NCBI GenBank assembly: GCA_902459845.2
Contig: CABPSV020000070.1
Location: forward strand, 1-34,683
DNA from: Hepatocystis sp. ex Piliocolobus tephrosceles
Taxonomy: Eukaryota > Apicomplexa > Aconoidasida > Haemosporida > Plasmodiidae
Length of the DNA stretch: 34,683 nt
Direction of reading: 5' to 3'
Part shown: positions 11,201 through 19,740 of the stretch, in pieces
Layout of the letters: each line of letters opens with the position of its first letter
How positions within the stretch are numbered: position 1 is the stretch's first letter
Notes under the pieces: generated by a model
Databases searched by the model: none
What the model was told of the DNA's origin: nothing
What the model saw: the letters and a program-made list of their open reading frames with translations, nothing else
Made by a program: the position numbers and the translations under genes

Positions 11201-12826
11201 TGTGACAAAAAAGATTGTGACAAAAAAGATTGTGAAAAAAAAGATAGTGACAAAAAAGATTGTGACAAAAAAGATTGTGAAAAAAAAGATAGTGACAAAA
11301 AAGAAAGCAATGAAAGTGAAAATTTTACTAATAATATAAAAACAAATGTAAGTATACATTTATTTGACAACAGGAAAACGTATTTTTTTAAAAATGAGTA
11401 TACTATACGAAAATTACTTAAAATAGCTTTAATTGGTGGAAGTAAAAAATTAATACAAAAATTATATGACTTGGGTAGAAGTGATGCATATATGTGGTTA
11501 TATTTGGAATATTTATATGTCGGTATGTTCATATATAATAAAATTTATAACATATATTTAAAGTTATGTTCGGCTTATGAATCATTGATATTTTTTACAA
11601 ATGTAAATAATTATTCTTATGGTATTGTTGACAGCGATAGTGAAAGTAATAGTAGCAATTCTGGAAATAGTGACAAAAACTATAAATATAATAATACGAA
11701 CAATACGAACAATACGAACAATACGAACAATACGAACAATACGAACAATACGAACAATACGAACAATACGAACAATACGAACAATACGAACAATACGAAC
11801 AATACGAACAATACGAACAATACGAACAATACGAACAATACGAACAATATGAACAATACGAACAATATGAACAATATGAACAATATGAACAATATTAATG
11901 CCAAATACGTAATACCTAATGTTATGAATAGAATTGAAAATTTGTTTATATATATAAACGGACATGCTTTCAATATGTTTGAATTGTGTAATTTTTTAGT
12001 TTGTTGTTATACACATAATAATAATTTAAAAAATAAAATACAACACAGTTTTAATACTGGTGATAATAATCAAAATATAATAAAAAATGAAGAAGGTATA
12101 AATAAACATAATTTAAACAAACAAAATATGTATTTTTATCAATATGGAAATGATCAACTTAAACATACTGAACACAAATATAATAAAGATAAAGATAAAG
12201 ATAAAAATAAAAATAAAATTACGAAAAGTGAGAAAAATGAGAAAAATGAGAAAAGTGAGAAAAGTGAGAAAAAAGATTGGATCCACACAAAGACCATTGA
12301 AAGTGATGACAACAGTGATAATTATCACCATATTTATAACAATTTAAAAAAATTTATCTTAGAAAGAAGAATACCAAAGCAAATGCGAAGGAAAGGGCAA
12401 AAACAAATGCAAAGGAGAGAGGAAAAAGAAAAAGGCAACATGAAACCAAGCAGAAGTATAAGTTTACCATTAAATACAAAAATAACAGTTTTCAAATTAA
12501 ACAATTTAAGAAATAAAATAAATTTAAATAAAAACATAATAGATGCTATAAATAATAAAATATTAAAAAATACGGCATATGAACACATTTATACAAATAC
12601 TGACTTTTGGTTGTATACATCATCTGATGATGATCCTGACACCATGATAAAAAATTATTGTAATGGAATGTGTATTGCTAGTTCAGAAAATAAAAATCAA
12701 AAACATGACTTTTTATTTAATTATGCTTCAAATGATGCATACTCTTTCCCAAAACTATCTTCATTTTTTAAAACGGTTAAAAATATGAATACAAATATGG
12801 GCATTTGTAAATATTTTGGTTTTTGA
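5294..12826 (+). CDS. Patatin-like phospholipase, ATGL/PNPLA2-like, with many low-complexity inserts
   Basis: Very large protein, 2510 aa from the ATG at 5294. The frame is open back to before 5156 but has no earlier ATG; an upstream exon is possible. The patatin domain (about residues 617-800) has oxyanion-type segment FSPSGLLIPYHLGV, the lipase box GSSSG with nucleophile Ser654, the stretch ILASSNIPMYI, and the catalytic IDG with Asp773, followed by IVSPFCSDS. This order and wording resemble animal ATGL (PNPLA2), suggesting an acyl hydrolase on phospholipid or neutral lipid. Substrate and localisation are not shown by sequence. The third position of the usual DGG/DGA motif is Phe. Outside the domain the protein is Asn/Lys-rich with at least ten different in-frame tandem arrays and several conserved-looking Leu/Phe-rich helices (for example 8330-8970 and 11380-11620). 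From memory P. falciparum has a patatin gene in equivalent position. Confidence 0.88.
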   Translation: MENINRKGKNSHEDNNLKNFFNLSNMEKESDKKLNNEENRNMLNKSDDVSDDVSDDTSNCTSKDMSKNSSKDMSKNSSKNSSKNSSKNNSISNNERRGSDKSIDINITKEKNNKNVESSSPLNILFYDNYFKNLFNLPDFNKYLFKDNNEKNNNNTVSNVFYKDKNSSVRNKRNIKKIVIYNNKHIINIMNDINKSKINICNFISFYYFFLNIKNEYDTLLKGDADRQLDEKLQEDNILNVNYIYRKIKKSKNYISADNVDICIRNYLYNIDKKNYPIFKEVTKKRAHNIWKGDKRSDPIKKKKKDVAKFYERSACTKQSIMDVEHIPNKIKKKNMSKNMSKNMSKNMSKNISKNISKNMSKNINKNMSKNINKNIKKNIKKNIKKKWMFSLKNQASYKAKFSINNEIKLKKINNRYNKFKNDLRFNQICYLKSELNNSEEYKKMKKKIDHNSFSYVDVYKNALKNNKQELVKSTSFDVRKNRNSVYENLKKGVSAPDSLTFFYNTDKLLKKGNIFYRNNSSTPNNTTDLIVKTESNKISTESNKISTESNKISTESNKISTEKKKSHKLYLGKKLLQVFQKNGKQKNEIFKLKKRNTIIISSTSNKKKKKKEQMNIGISFSPSGLLIPYHLGVCSLLIEKNIMNVHTNIAGSSSGSICACCLGVGLPLEKCYLLVEKVISHVYKNKCYHELRDILNLQLSKYFYTDSYNYLNNRLGNVSVGITQILPYYKKLSINKFFNDEDLITAILASSNIPMYISNNIFVNFRNKKCIDGFFSTKKKYFGCPKTKTDRMIIVSPFCSDSVGIENKYNSVISPHVYKNENIIIIFIAIKNLFHKFINTIWIEKEYLFLQTQLQNILNDKIFDLDCFFNSYFGFLNYGDDGSSSISSSSISNNNNNSNNKLDQNNTDNPFLSTFNYVSSSVSSSVSNSVTNSVTNSVSNSVSNSVSNSVSNSVSNSVSNSVSNSVSNSISFADVIVDAVAGAVAEAVTCTGVGSFCKKQLNYNSSNKNLTLAYLINNIKSRLSKLNCMNLNNSKINLFLNIFNEILHMFDLYKYNINILYKFELTLLNILSFYFSEDFNGFYINKVVIHLIKTELQKEWDNYSFCKTNINKKIHMLEKIISSNIEHIFNVLKKKKMLIIEKFIKFCNKLKYDIIFFFCKKIFHKECFVKEHGQDLEKKIWMMIEILIKIYFYEYVRRHILRLFFLYLNYDNNVLLKLKEMMCLFDSNKENSSGYPCNIKNDKTDKKYNKQSHKNKVNVICHYLKYNHIYTNFIYIVNELKNGNNKVLKINQYNFYNYMKLNIEDISDSYIFLYIYLYSNLFYGMNKRQISSNGSGNSGGNGNSGGNGNSGGNGNSGGSGNGNGNGSGNGNGSGMMKKTEYIQIKNINFLNKLKSCESKCREKKCSIFLESKKKNSSSSTLSKIDEMWLTKIKNYYISEMKLKKSLIPFLRNAKKTKHSKNLENKHIFKFCSDRMRFDSLFFDIMDEKSKEYDGSYMQRENANVAARRGISGDVVSGDVVSGDVVSGDVVSGDVVSGDMDKNLKTNRGKKLSIGLNKSVHINKKTYEFDCFKKNLCDANDYDFFQNLRGCSQNTFLEYTTGGNGGRASLGVKNDSNEKRCSDSNNNNNKDGGNNKDGGNNKDGGNNDCKNDYCSKNKRWFNTKSFYRNYKNLIIFNSNCSIITNINEYIKINRKIIKNINKKKKKEIIFCLYYIYMCYFDICFLLKFVFSLNFDEKTTYKFCKKKYTNKNDDSDIEGIKEVEGVNTVIDVGEESYVDSGLNLSNKKMDNDIMLDDDYLIINKLNDNKREDNIVYKNICIKNNDKKKNYSGENGSRKNEENLKKFIPDNCDCKKNASYNNYDNKKKYYSDGAEYDKIRKKNGKYKKYTHFLAKENKEIKRKQSNSNDKNSNKKNSNKKNSDKKDSEKKYSDKKDSDKKDSEKKDSDKKDSDEKDSDKKNSDKKDCDKKYCDKKDCDKKDCEKKDSDKKDCDKKDCEKKDSDKKESNESENFTNNIKTNVSIHLFDNRKTYFFKNEYTIRKLLKIALIGGSKKLIQKLYDLGRSDAYMWLYLEYLYVGMFIYNKIYNIYLKLCSAYESLIFFTNVNNYSYGIVDSDSESNSSNSGNSDKNYKYNNTNNTNNTNNTNNTNNTNNTNNTNNTNNTNNTNNTNNTNNTNNTNNTNNTNNMNNTNNMNNMNNMNNINAKYVIPNVMNRIENLFIYINGHAFNMFELCNFLVCCYTHNNNLKNKIQHSFNTGDNNQNIIKNEEGINKHNLNKQNMYFYQYGNDQLKHTEHKYNKDKDKDKNKNKITKSEKNEKNEKSEKSEKKDWIHTKTIESDDNSDNYHHIYNNLKKFILERRIPKQMRRKGQKQMQRREEKEKGNMKPSRSISLPLNTKITVFKLNNLRNKINLNKNIIDAINNKILKNTAYEHIYTNTDFWLYTSSDDDPDTMIKNYCNGMCIASSENKNQKHDFLFNYASNDAYSFPKLSSFFKTVKNMNTNMGICKYFGF
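5439..5563 (+). repeat. In-frame SDDV / SKNS arrays
   Basis: Short repeats of about 12-15 bp encode SDDV units followed by SKDM and SKNS units in the N-terminal part of the patatin protein. Confidence 0.85.
6296..6455 (+). repeat. In-frame KNMS / KNIS array (12 bp)
   Basis: About 13 copies of a 12-bp unit built on AAAAATATGAGC. They encode Lys-Asn-(Met/Ile)-(Ser/Asn/Lys) in the patatin gene. Confidence 0.9.
6890..6985 (+). repeat. In-frame TESNKIS array (21 bp)
   Basis: Four near-perfect 21-bp units encode TESNKIS; a fifth unit decays into Lys. It lies about 150 bp upstream of the patatin domain. Confidence 0.9.
8042..8208 (+). repeat. In-frame SVSN array (12 bp)
   Basis: About 13 units of 12 bp encode SVSN/SVTN. 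Each core unit contains a GAATTC hexamer. The array follows the patatin domain and precedes an Ala/Val-rich stretch (DAVAGAVAEAV). Confidence 0.9.
9283..9420 (+). repeat. In-frame Gly/Asn/Ser array
   Basis: Repeats of GGTAATAGTGGT type encode GNGNSG and GNGNGS units, an unusually Gly-rich linker in an Asn/Lys-rich protein. Confidence 0.9.
9826..9912 (+). repeat. In-frame SGDVV array (15 bp)
   Basis: Five essentially identical 15-bp units encode SGDVV, and a sixth ends SGDM. Near identity at the DNA level points to recent expansion. Confidence 0.92.
10176..10235 (+). repeat. In-frame NNKDGG array (18 bp)
   Basis: Three 18-bp units encode NNKDGG; the flanking AACAATAAC run is also Asn-coding. 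Confidence 0.85.
11011..11307 (+). repeat. In-frame (S/C)DKKD array
   Basis: About 19 units of 15 bp encode NSNKK, DSDKK, DSEKK and DCDKK variants. Several units carry Cys in place of Ser, giving a cluster of regularly spaced Cys codons (11185-11285). Confidence 0.9.
11690..11900 (+). repeat. In-frame NNT/NNM array (9 bp)
   Basis: More than 20 copies of a 9-bp unit (AATACGAAC) encode Asn-Asn-Thr, drifting to Asn-Asn-Met at the 3' end. The copies are almost identical, so the array was probably expanded recently. Confidence 0.93.
12181..12273 (+). repeat. In-frame KDKN / SEKNEK array
   Basis: Short 6- to 9-bp repeats encode KDKDKDKNKNK and then EKNEKNEKSEKSEK, a charged, probably disordered segment. 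Confidence 0.8.
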
Positions 12827-13255
12827 TCTTTTTATTTGTACATGAGCATGTACACTCACATATCTTACATGGTTAAATATGTATACACTATATATATTCA
12901 TTATATGGTTATATATATACATTATATGGATGGAATACTGGATCCCATAACTTTAATATAACTTTTTTTTTTTTTAGTTTATTATATTGTAATTGATTAA
13001 CTGTTAACAATATTTGCATTTATTATTGTCATTATTGTTATTGTATGTACTTGTTAACATAACTTATAATTTTTTTATTTTTACAATTTGGCTATTCATT
13101 TCGTCTCACAGGCACCCAAATGTGTGAGTAAATACATACACATGTAGATCAATATATATATATGTATGTACGTATGTATGTACATATTTATACATATAAT
13201 ACGATACATTATATTATTATAACATTTTTTTTTGTTTTGTATTTACATGTATACT

Positions 13256-13287
<32 letters not shown>

Positions 13288-13303
13288 TTTATATTTATAA
13301 TTA

Positions 13304-13351
<48 letters not shown>

Positions 13352-13455
13352 TTTTTTTTTTTTTTTTTTTTTTTATTTTATTTATTCACAGGTTTAGTTC
13401 TAAAATTTTTTTTTTTTGTTCTTTTGCATTTAATAACGTCAACATCATTAATTAA

Positions 13456-13490
<35 letters not shown>

Positions 13491-13492
13491 TT

Positions 13493-13530
<38 letters not shown>

Positions 13531-14011
13531 CCAAAAAAAATGACCACAAAATTAAACGATTCAATTTGTACCACATATGTTGCAATATAGCATATATGTG
13601 CGTGTATATAAAATGTATTTTTACCATCACTGTACAAATATATGTTGTGGGGATTTTTATTTTTATATAAATTATAGTTGTTTTAACTTAAAAAAATAAA
13701 ACAAATAAAAAAAAAATAAAATAAAATAACAAATGTGTATGTATTTAGTGTAGTCATCTCATGAAATAATAAACAAACATTGATATATGTATATTTACTT
13801 TGAAACATAAATTAAAGAAAACTTACGTTTTCCTAAACCTTTCCTTTTCAATCGTAACCGTGAGCGAAAACTAATAATAATAATAATAACAGTAATAACA
13901 GTAATAATAATAACAGTAATAACAGTAATAATAATAATAATAATAATAACAGTAATAATAATAGTAATAACAGTAATAATAATAATAATAATAACAGTAA
14001 TAAGAAAAAAA
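12827..14011. other. Convergent intergenic region patatin / SNW1
   Basis: Shared 3' spacer of two convergent genes. It contains very long poly(T) tracts (13261-13374), a poly(A) at 13460-13486, a TA run at 13491-13528 and a trinucleotide array beside the SNW1 stop. I see no gene in it. Confidence 0.75.
13873..14003. repeat. AAT/AACAGT trinucleotide array
   Basis: Imperfect array of AAT and AACAGT units on the plus strand, lying in the 3' flank just beyond the SNW1 stop codon. It would be transcribed in the SNW1 3' UTR. Confidence 0.9.
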
Positions 14012-15628
14012 TCATTTTTTATCTTTTGCCTGAGATAGTAAACTATCAAGACCAAAAGGATCTGCTATATCCTTAACAAACTTAATCGCTTGTGCATTTG
14101 TTGGTAGTTCCGTTTTTTGAAGAGTTTTTTTTACTCTATTGCTTGAAAATTTATAAATATTATTATTAGTTGGCTGCTTATTAAACAAAGCAGTATCATA
14201 TATTTGATATGTGTCATCGGCTGTATTATTTATACTACTATCATTATTATTTAAATTATATAAACTAATATCGTATATGTTATTATGTTTCCCAGCGTTA
14301 ACTTTATTTAATGCTATTTGTTCTTCTGTATGCCTATTTTCATAATTTTTAATTTTTTTTAGATTTTTTTCAATTTTATATTCTCTTTCTATTTCTCTTT
14401 TTCTTTCATTTATGATTGAACTTCGTGTATTTTGTTTTTCTTCCCTAGCTTTCATAGCTAAATTTTTAAGTATATTTTCTTTTTGTTCTTTTTCTTTTAA
14501 TTTTTTCTGTTTTATAGCACTATTTCTTATTTTTATTTCTTCTCTAGCTTTTTTTTCAGCTATATATAAATATTCACTTAATTGTGCAAATTTGTCATTA
14601 ATTTCAATATTATTTAATTTTTTATAATCAGCTTGTACTCTTTTATCTAATGGTATATTATATCCTTTATTGTTTTTCCAATTTGAAACACATGGAGGCA
14701 TTTGCCATTGTTTTTCTTCTTCAGCTGTTATTTTTTGAGTTGGTGATCTTAGTAATGGATAATCTGGTGATTGTTTTACGTTTGGTAATTTTTTATGTTT
14801 GAATTTGGAAACATCTAGAGGATCTGTTGCTTTTTCTACAACTTTTATAATTCTTTGATCTAATTGATCATTTAATTTATTATTTGGTATATATCTATAA
14901 AATTTATCTTCTTTTTTTGTTAATGAATTTTTATTTATTTTTTCATTTAATACATTAGCAATACTTTTTTTTGTATTTTCAATTATTTCACTTTCTTCTT
15001 CATCATCGGGTTTATAAATTGGTTCATTATATTTTTCTTCTCTATCTTTTACTTGTGACAAAATTTTTTTTTTTCTTAATTTGTTTATTTTATCATTTGG
15101 CTCTATTGCATCAATACTATTATTATATAAATGTACCTCTTCATTAATTAAGTTATCATATCTTACATTATTATTATCATCAATATATTTTAAAACTAAA
15201 TTTTTTGAAGAATTGTTTTTTTTTTTTAATCCCATATCATTAGGATATTGAAATATATGTATTTCTGGATAAGCGCCACCTCCTCTAAAATCATCATTAC
15301 ATGTAATCCTTAAGTGTTTTCTTTTTAAATATTCATAACATTCATTTTTTATTTTCTCTCCCTTTGCATTTGCACTTGCACTTGTATTTGGTTTGAAATT
15401 TAAACCTGTTTCATAATAATCTTCATCTATATTAGCATTGGATTTGTGTTTCGGTTTGGGTATATTTCTATAAATTTACAAAAAAAAAAAAAAAAAATAA
15501 CACATATATACTAATGCATATACATATACATATACATATATATATAAGGAACACTCGTAAGTATTATTTTGCGTTTACGTGTATGTTGTTTGTTAATCTT
15601 TTGAAAAGTAATAAACTAACATGTAGAC

Positions 15629-15677
<49 letters not shown>

Positions 15678-15730
15678 CATTCAAATGTTACTGCGTTATA
15701 TCTGCGTATGTACCTTAAGAAGTCAGTCAT
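14012..15730 (-). CDS. SNW1: SNW1/SKIP/Prp45 splicing factor (two exons, 17-nt first exon)
   Basis: Exon 2 (14012-15467) opens without any usable Met and holds GGGAYPEIHIFQYPNDMG, the SNW core (ITAEEEKQWQMPPCVSNWKN, GYNIPLDKR), a long charged helix (about 220-300) and the C-terminal DPFGLDSLL. The proposed exon 1 is 15714-15730: ATG plus 14 nt, preceded by an in-frame stop, with donor gtacat. The acceptor at 15468 is tttatag. Joining restores phase (2+1 nt) and gives a start MTDFLRNIPKPKH, which resembles yeast Prp45 (MFSNRLPPPKH). The product is 490 aa, near human SNW1 (536). SNW1/Prp45 is a Prp19-associated component of activated spliceosomes. Core identification is secure; the first exon is inferred. 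Confidence 0.9.
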
Positions 15731-15872
15731 TTCTCATAAAGTTCGCATTTTTTTTTTTTTTATTATATCCACATTTATTTATGTCCATTTATTTTTCACC
15801 ATTAATATTTAATAACAATGATATTTCTGAAAATTTGGAAAAATCGTTTGAACGCGATTAAAGTTTAGTAAA

Positions 15873-15913
<41 letters not shown>

Positions 15914-16126
15914 TTCGGGTCACTTTTTGTTTTTATTACTTTAATAATTATACAATACCGAGGTTCAAAGCGTTATGTATATATTAGTTTTTGCTTCATA
16001 TTTATATAGCTCATACATAAATATATATATATTAATAACAATTTTTAATTAGAAAGAAAAAAAAAAATTGAACATAAGTAAATTCGAAATTCAATACAAA
16101 CAATTATGTTATAATTTTTAAATAAA

Positions 16127-16279
16127 AAAAACGAACAAAAAAAAAAACGAACAAAAAAAAAACGAACAAAAAAAAAAAACGAACAAAAAATGAATGAACA
16201 AAAAAAAAACAAACAAAAAATGAATGAACAAAAAAAAAACAAACAAAAAATGAATGAACAAAAAATGAATGAACAAAAA
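16127..16279. repeat. AAC-GAAC / GAATGAAC tandem array
   Basis: Imperfect units of 12-17 bp made of poly(A) plus CGAAC, and later ATGAATGAAC. Noncoding on either strand as far as I can see. Confidence 0.85.
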
Positions 16280-16878
16280 GAACATTCAAATAGCTGAAAA
16301 TTACATAAAGTACGTTATTTATATATGTATAAAAAAAAAAAAATATATAATAATAATAAAATTACTGAATTGTTGAATTTTTATTTTTTAAGCGTGCAAA
16401 AAAATAAAATAAAAATATGTATAAATAAGGTATTTGTGTAAGCAAATAAACGAACAAACAATAATTGAAATGATTTACTCAAAAAAAAAATAAATTATAT
16501 ATATTGGTTCCTTTTACTTATCACCAGTTTGTTTACATTATCTCTACTCTTGTGGTTGATAATATACATATATATATATTTTTTTTTTAAACCATAACTT
16601 GCCATAAATTAGTTCTAGAATATTACACTACGGCTATGTTAAAAATAGCTTTAAAAGTATTCCTTTTTTTTTATTATAAAACTTCAGTAACATATTTTAT
16701 TATGATATATATATATATATATTTTTTTAATTTATTATTACTTTAAAGTAATTAAAACATTGAAAGTTTAGGTATATATTTATACGAAAAAAAGCAAATT
16801 TTTTTTTTTTATTTATAATTTTAAAAATGTTAATCATATTGAATAAATTCAACAAAAAAAAAAGATAATTATATATGT

Positions 16879-16985
16879 ATAAGCATGTATAAGCAATGTA
16901 TAAGCATGTATAAGCAATGTATAAGCATGTATAAGCAATGTATAAGCAATGTATAAGCATGTATAAATATGTATAAAAATATAGA
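16879..16985. repeat. GTATAAGCAT(G) tandem array
   Basis: About ten units of 10-11 bp with core TGTATAAGCA, decaying to TGTATAAAxA. The open frame it makes on the minus strand is a repeat artefact. Confidence 0.88.
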
Positions 16986-17189
16986 AACATGTATAATAAC
17001 ATATAAAAAAAAAAGAAACATGCGTAAATATGTCGGCGTATATAATGTATAAATATACTTATATCTATCTTTTATGTAACACATGTACTGATAATGATAT
17101 AAAAAAAAAAAAAATGAACATATCTTAAAGTTTTTCTTTTTTTTTTTTTTCCACTTTTTTAAATATGTTGTCCAAAAAATGTTTTAGCT

Positions 17190-17834
17190 TTATTTTTTTT
17201 TTGTTTCTTTCAATAGTTGGAATGAATTTACGAGTAGTCTGAATTTAGTTATTTTTCTACCAATTCTAAATGAATATATATATATATTCACATTTATAGA
17301 ATTATGCGAAAAACCTCAAAAATTGAACTCACCTATGTATACTTGCTTATTAGCTTTTTCAAAATCATATAACTCATATAGAGTTACATGATTTAGATTT
17401 CTGGTAGCTAATTAATATCTTTTTAATATTTTTTTTCTCAAAAAAAAAAATAAAGAATAAAAAAAACAAAATAAAAAAAATAAAACAAACAATAAATAAA
17501 ATAAAAAAGAGTTTTAAAAACTCTAATTTAAATTATTTATTGTTTTATTATTTTATTTTTTTTTTTTTTTTGTTTCTTTTTTCTTTATTGGCAGCATCTC
17601 AGACCTTCCTTCCTGTATTTAAAAATTACACATAGAAAAAATCTTTTGTGTATGTATATTTGCAGGATTTATTGAGCTTAAACTCATTCCAAAATTAAAA
17701 AAAAAAAAAAAAAAATTACATAATTTTTTAGTCTCTTTGTTTAAACATTTTTACAATATCCTGCCTAACTTTTACTAAAATATATCTGCTATGCCTATCT
17801 GTTTACATCCTCTTCTATTGTTCTCTTCACTCAT
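17190..17834 (-). CDS. Putative small four-exon protein, unknown function
   Basis: Not recognised. A model joining 17776-17834, 17630-17676, 17329-17407 and 17190-17265 on the minus strand gives 86 aa in one frame. Exon 1 begins MSEENNRRGCKQIG after an in-frame stop. Exon 2 reads SINPANIHTQKIFSM, exon 3 NLNHVTLYELYDFEKANKQ and exon 4 IGRKITKFRLLVNSFQLLKE. These pieces have mixed amino-acid use quite unlike surrounding A/T noise, and the introns are 69-221 bp with AT-rich interiors. Donors gtaaaa and gtaatt are good; the exon 3 donor (gttcaa) is weak. A better donor 4 bp upstream (gtgagt) would give a different, shorter end. Exon 2 has two possible acceptors 6 bp apart. The product looks like a small helical protein, possibly a complex subunit; no function is claimed. 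Confidence 0.42.
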
Positions 17835-18238
17835 TTCTGTTTATAGTACCATTTTAATAAATTAAAAAAAAAAAAAAACCTATATGTATTTATCTTAAAG
17901 CATAATTAATTCGAAAAACCAATTTATTTATCAACATTTTGTCAAGTCAAACATGTCCTTTTTTTATAAAATTAAAATAATTATCCTTTTCCTCTTTTTT
18001 CTGTTTTATTGCAAGTATTATACACGTATTATTTTTGTCTTTTCATATCTCCATATGTACATGTGGCATTGTTAATACTTTTATATGTTGAGTAGTCTTT
18101 ACATTTGTTTACTAATTAATTTCAATACTATTACGATTATGGTAAAAAAAAAGGTCTGCTTTATATATAAAAAAAAAAAAAAAAAAAAAACGAAAATAAA
18201 TAAAGTTATGTTATATGGGTTGGTATCATAAATATTAT

Positions 18239-18269
<31 letters not shown>

Positions 18270-18292
18270 AGCGAAAAATAAAAATACACACG

Positions 18293-18330
<38 letters not shown>

Positions 18331-18363
18331 TAACAGGGACAGTTAATCTTATTAAAGATTTAT

Positions 18364-18473
18364 TGTTATATATCTGGATTGACATTTACAAAATGAAAAT
18401 TTATAAAGCCACCGAATATATTATTGTTATATGAACAAGTTTTGAAGTTATTATTCTACTATACTTTTTTAAA
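18364..18473. repeat. Dispersed duplication, copy A
   Basis: This 110-bp segment is about 95% identical to 19146-19255, 782 bp away in direct orientation. It contains the relatively GC-rich core AAAGCCACCGAATA. No ORF spans it. Confidence 0.9.
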
Positions 18474-19145
18474 TTTAAAAAAAAAAAAAAATGTATATCT
18501 TAATAATAACCCTTCGATCGTTCAATAAAATTTTTTTTTTTTTAAAATAAATAAAAATAAAACATATATTTAGTACTATTTTTTTTTTTACAATTATAAT
18601 ATTTTATTTTAAGTGTTTATTGTAATTATTATATAAATAGCACAATTTATGATTTAAGTGTTTTTTTAAACAACATATGCTGGTAGTAATAAAAATAAAT
18701 ATACCACACAAACATATATGTACTGTACGTATTGATATAAACTCATATATATATATATATATATGTACTTGGTTTAGACATGAACATTTTATTTTTTTTT
18801 TTTTTATAATCAGAACTTCTTAGAGGATACATATACAATCATTTGATAAATTATCAAAATCTTATGTAAATTATGATCATCATATTGTAAAAAAAAAAAA
18901 AAAAAAACTAAATCAAAAATCTTTCTATGTTTATAACATTTTTTAATAAAAAGCTTTAAAATAAATGAATAAAACACTTTTATTTTTTTTTGAAATGAGA
19001 AGGCAAATAAATGAATACATATGTATATAAACATTACAATGAATATTATATATAAATATTTATAGGTATATATAAACACAAAAAGTGATGCATTAGATGA
19101 TTACAAAATTCACTGTGATATTGTGATATGTATTTTAAGTTGCAC

Positions 19146-19255
19146 TGTTATATATCTGGATTGACATTTATAAAATAAAAATTTATAAAGCCACCGAATA
19201 TATTATTGTTTTATGAACAAGTTTTAAAGCTATTATTCTACTATACTTTTTTAAA
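19146..19255. repeat. Dispersed duplication, copy B
   Basis: Direct repeat of 18364-18473 with about five substitutions and no gaps that I can see. Homology stops at both edges in A/T runs. Confidence 0.9.
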
Positions 19256-19511
19256 ATAAAAAAATATATATATATTTTAATAACTCATATAAATTAACTA
19301 TTCAAAAGAAGGCATTAAAAAAAACATTTACAAAAAAAAAAATTTTAAAAAAAACACTTATAAAAACACACTTATATATATATATATATACTATGTTTTT
19401 TATAAGGCGCATTTTTTGTGTTATATACTTATGTTTATTATATACTTATATGTTTATAATCACATAATGTAACATATGCAAAATATAAAACTATATATGC
19501 GATGTGCCCTG

Positions 19512-19542
<31 letters not shown>

Positions 19543-19698
19543 ATATATGCGCTTGCACAGACGTTAACAAAAAATTCATCATAAATATATATGAGAAACA
19601 TACTTGCTAACGTATGCATAAACACGTATTTTTATGTACTTGTATAAACATGTAAATTTTATAATTTTTTATTTGGGAGATACTTACATAAAAAAAAA

Positions 19699-19740
19699 AG
19701 GCCGAGCGGGATGGCCTCAAAGTTCTGTTCAATCCATCAT
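19699..19740 (-). ncRNA. GC-rich foldable segment, possible small RNA
   Basis: A 17-bp core with two GGCC boxes (19700-19703, 19713-19716) around GAGCGGGAT is strikingly GC-rich for this DNA. GATGG (19710-19714) can pair with CCATC (19734-19738). On the minus strand the core runs directly into ten T, a Pol III-type terminator. I match it to no known RNA and see no tRNA-like B box. Confidence 0.3.

Larger units (their letters stand above)
15731..17189. other. Gene-poor region, part 1 (upstream of SNW1)
   Basis: AT-rich spacer with a TA run (15631-15666, inside the SNW1 intron edge), poly(T) at 15875-15910 and two tandem arrays listed separately. The piece 16502-16560 is less AT-biased and has short open frames on both strands, but no supportable gene. 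Confidence 0.55.

Noticed and set aside
11582..11973. Open frames antisense to the NNT array
   Set aside because: Repeat translated on the other strand (VRI or LFV repeats); no independent evidence.
14412..14627. Plus-strand frame opposite SNW1
   Set aside because: Antisense shadow of the Lys/Glu-rich SNW1 helix.
16502..16620. Possible minus-strand exon reading INHKSRDNVNKLVISKRN
   Set aside because: Composition is slightly coding-like, but there is no start, partner exon or consistent splice site. The plus strand is equally open.
17580..17620. GC-richer GGCAGCATCTCAGACC segment as a separate exon or RNA
   Set aside because: Using it as an exon would need an intron of about 17 bp. It may simply be intron sequence of the putative four-exon gene, and I recognise no RNA family.
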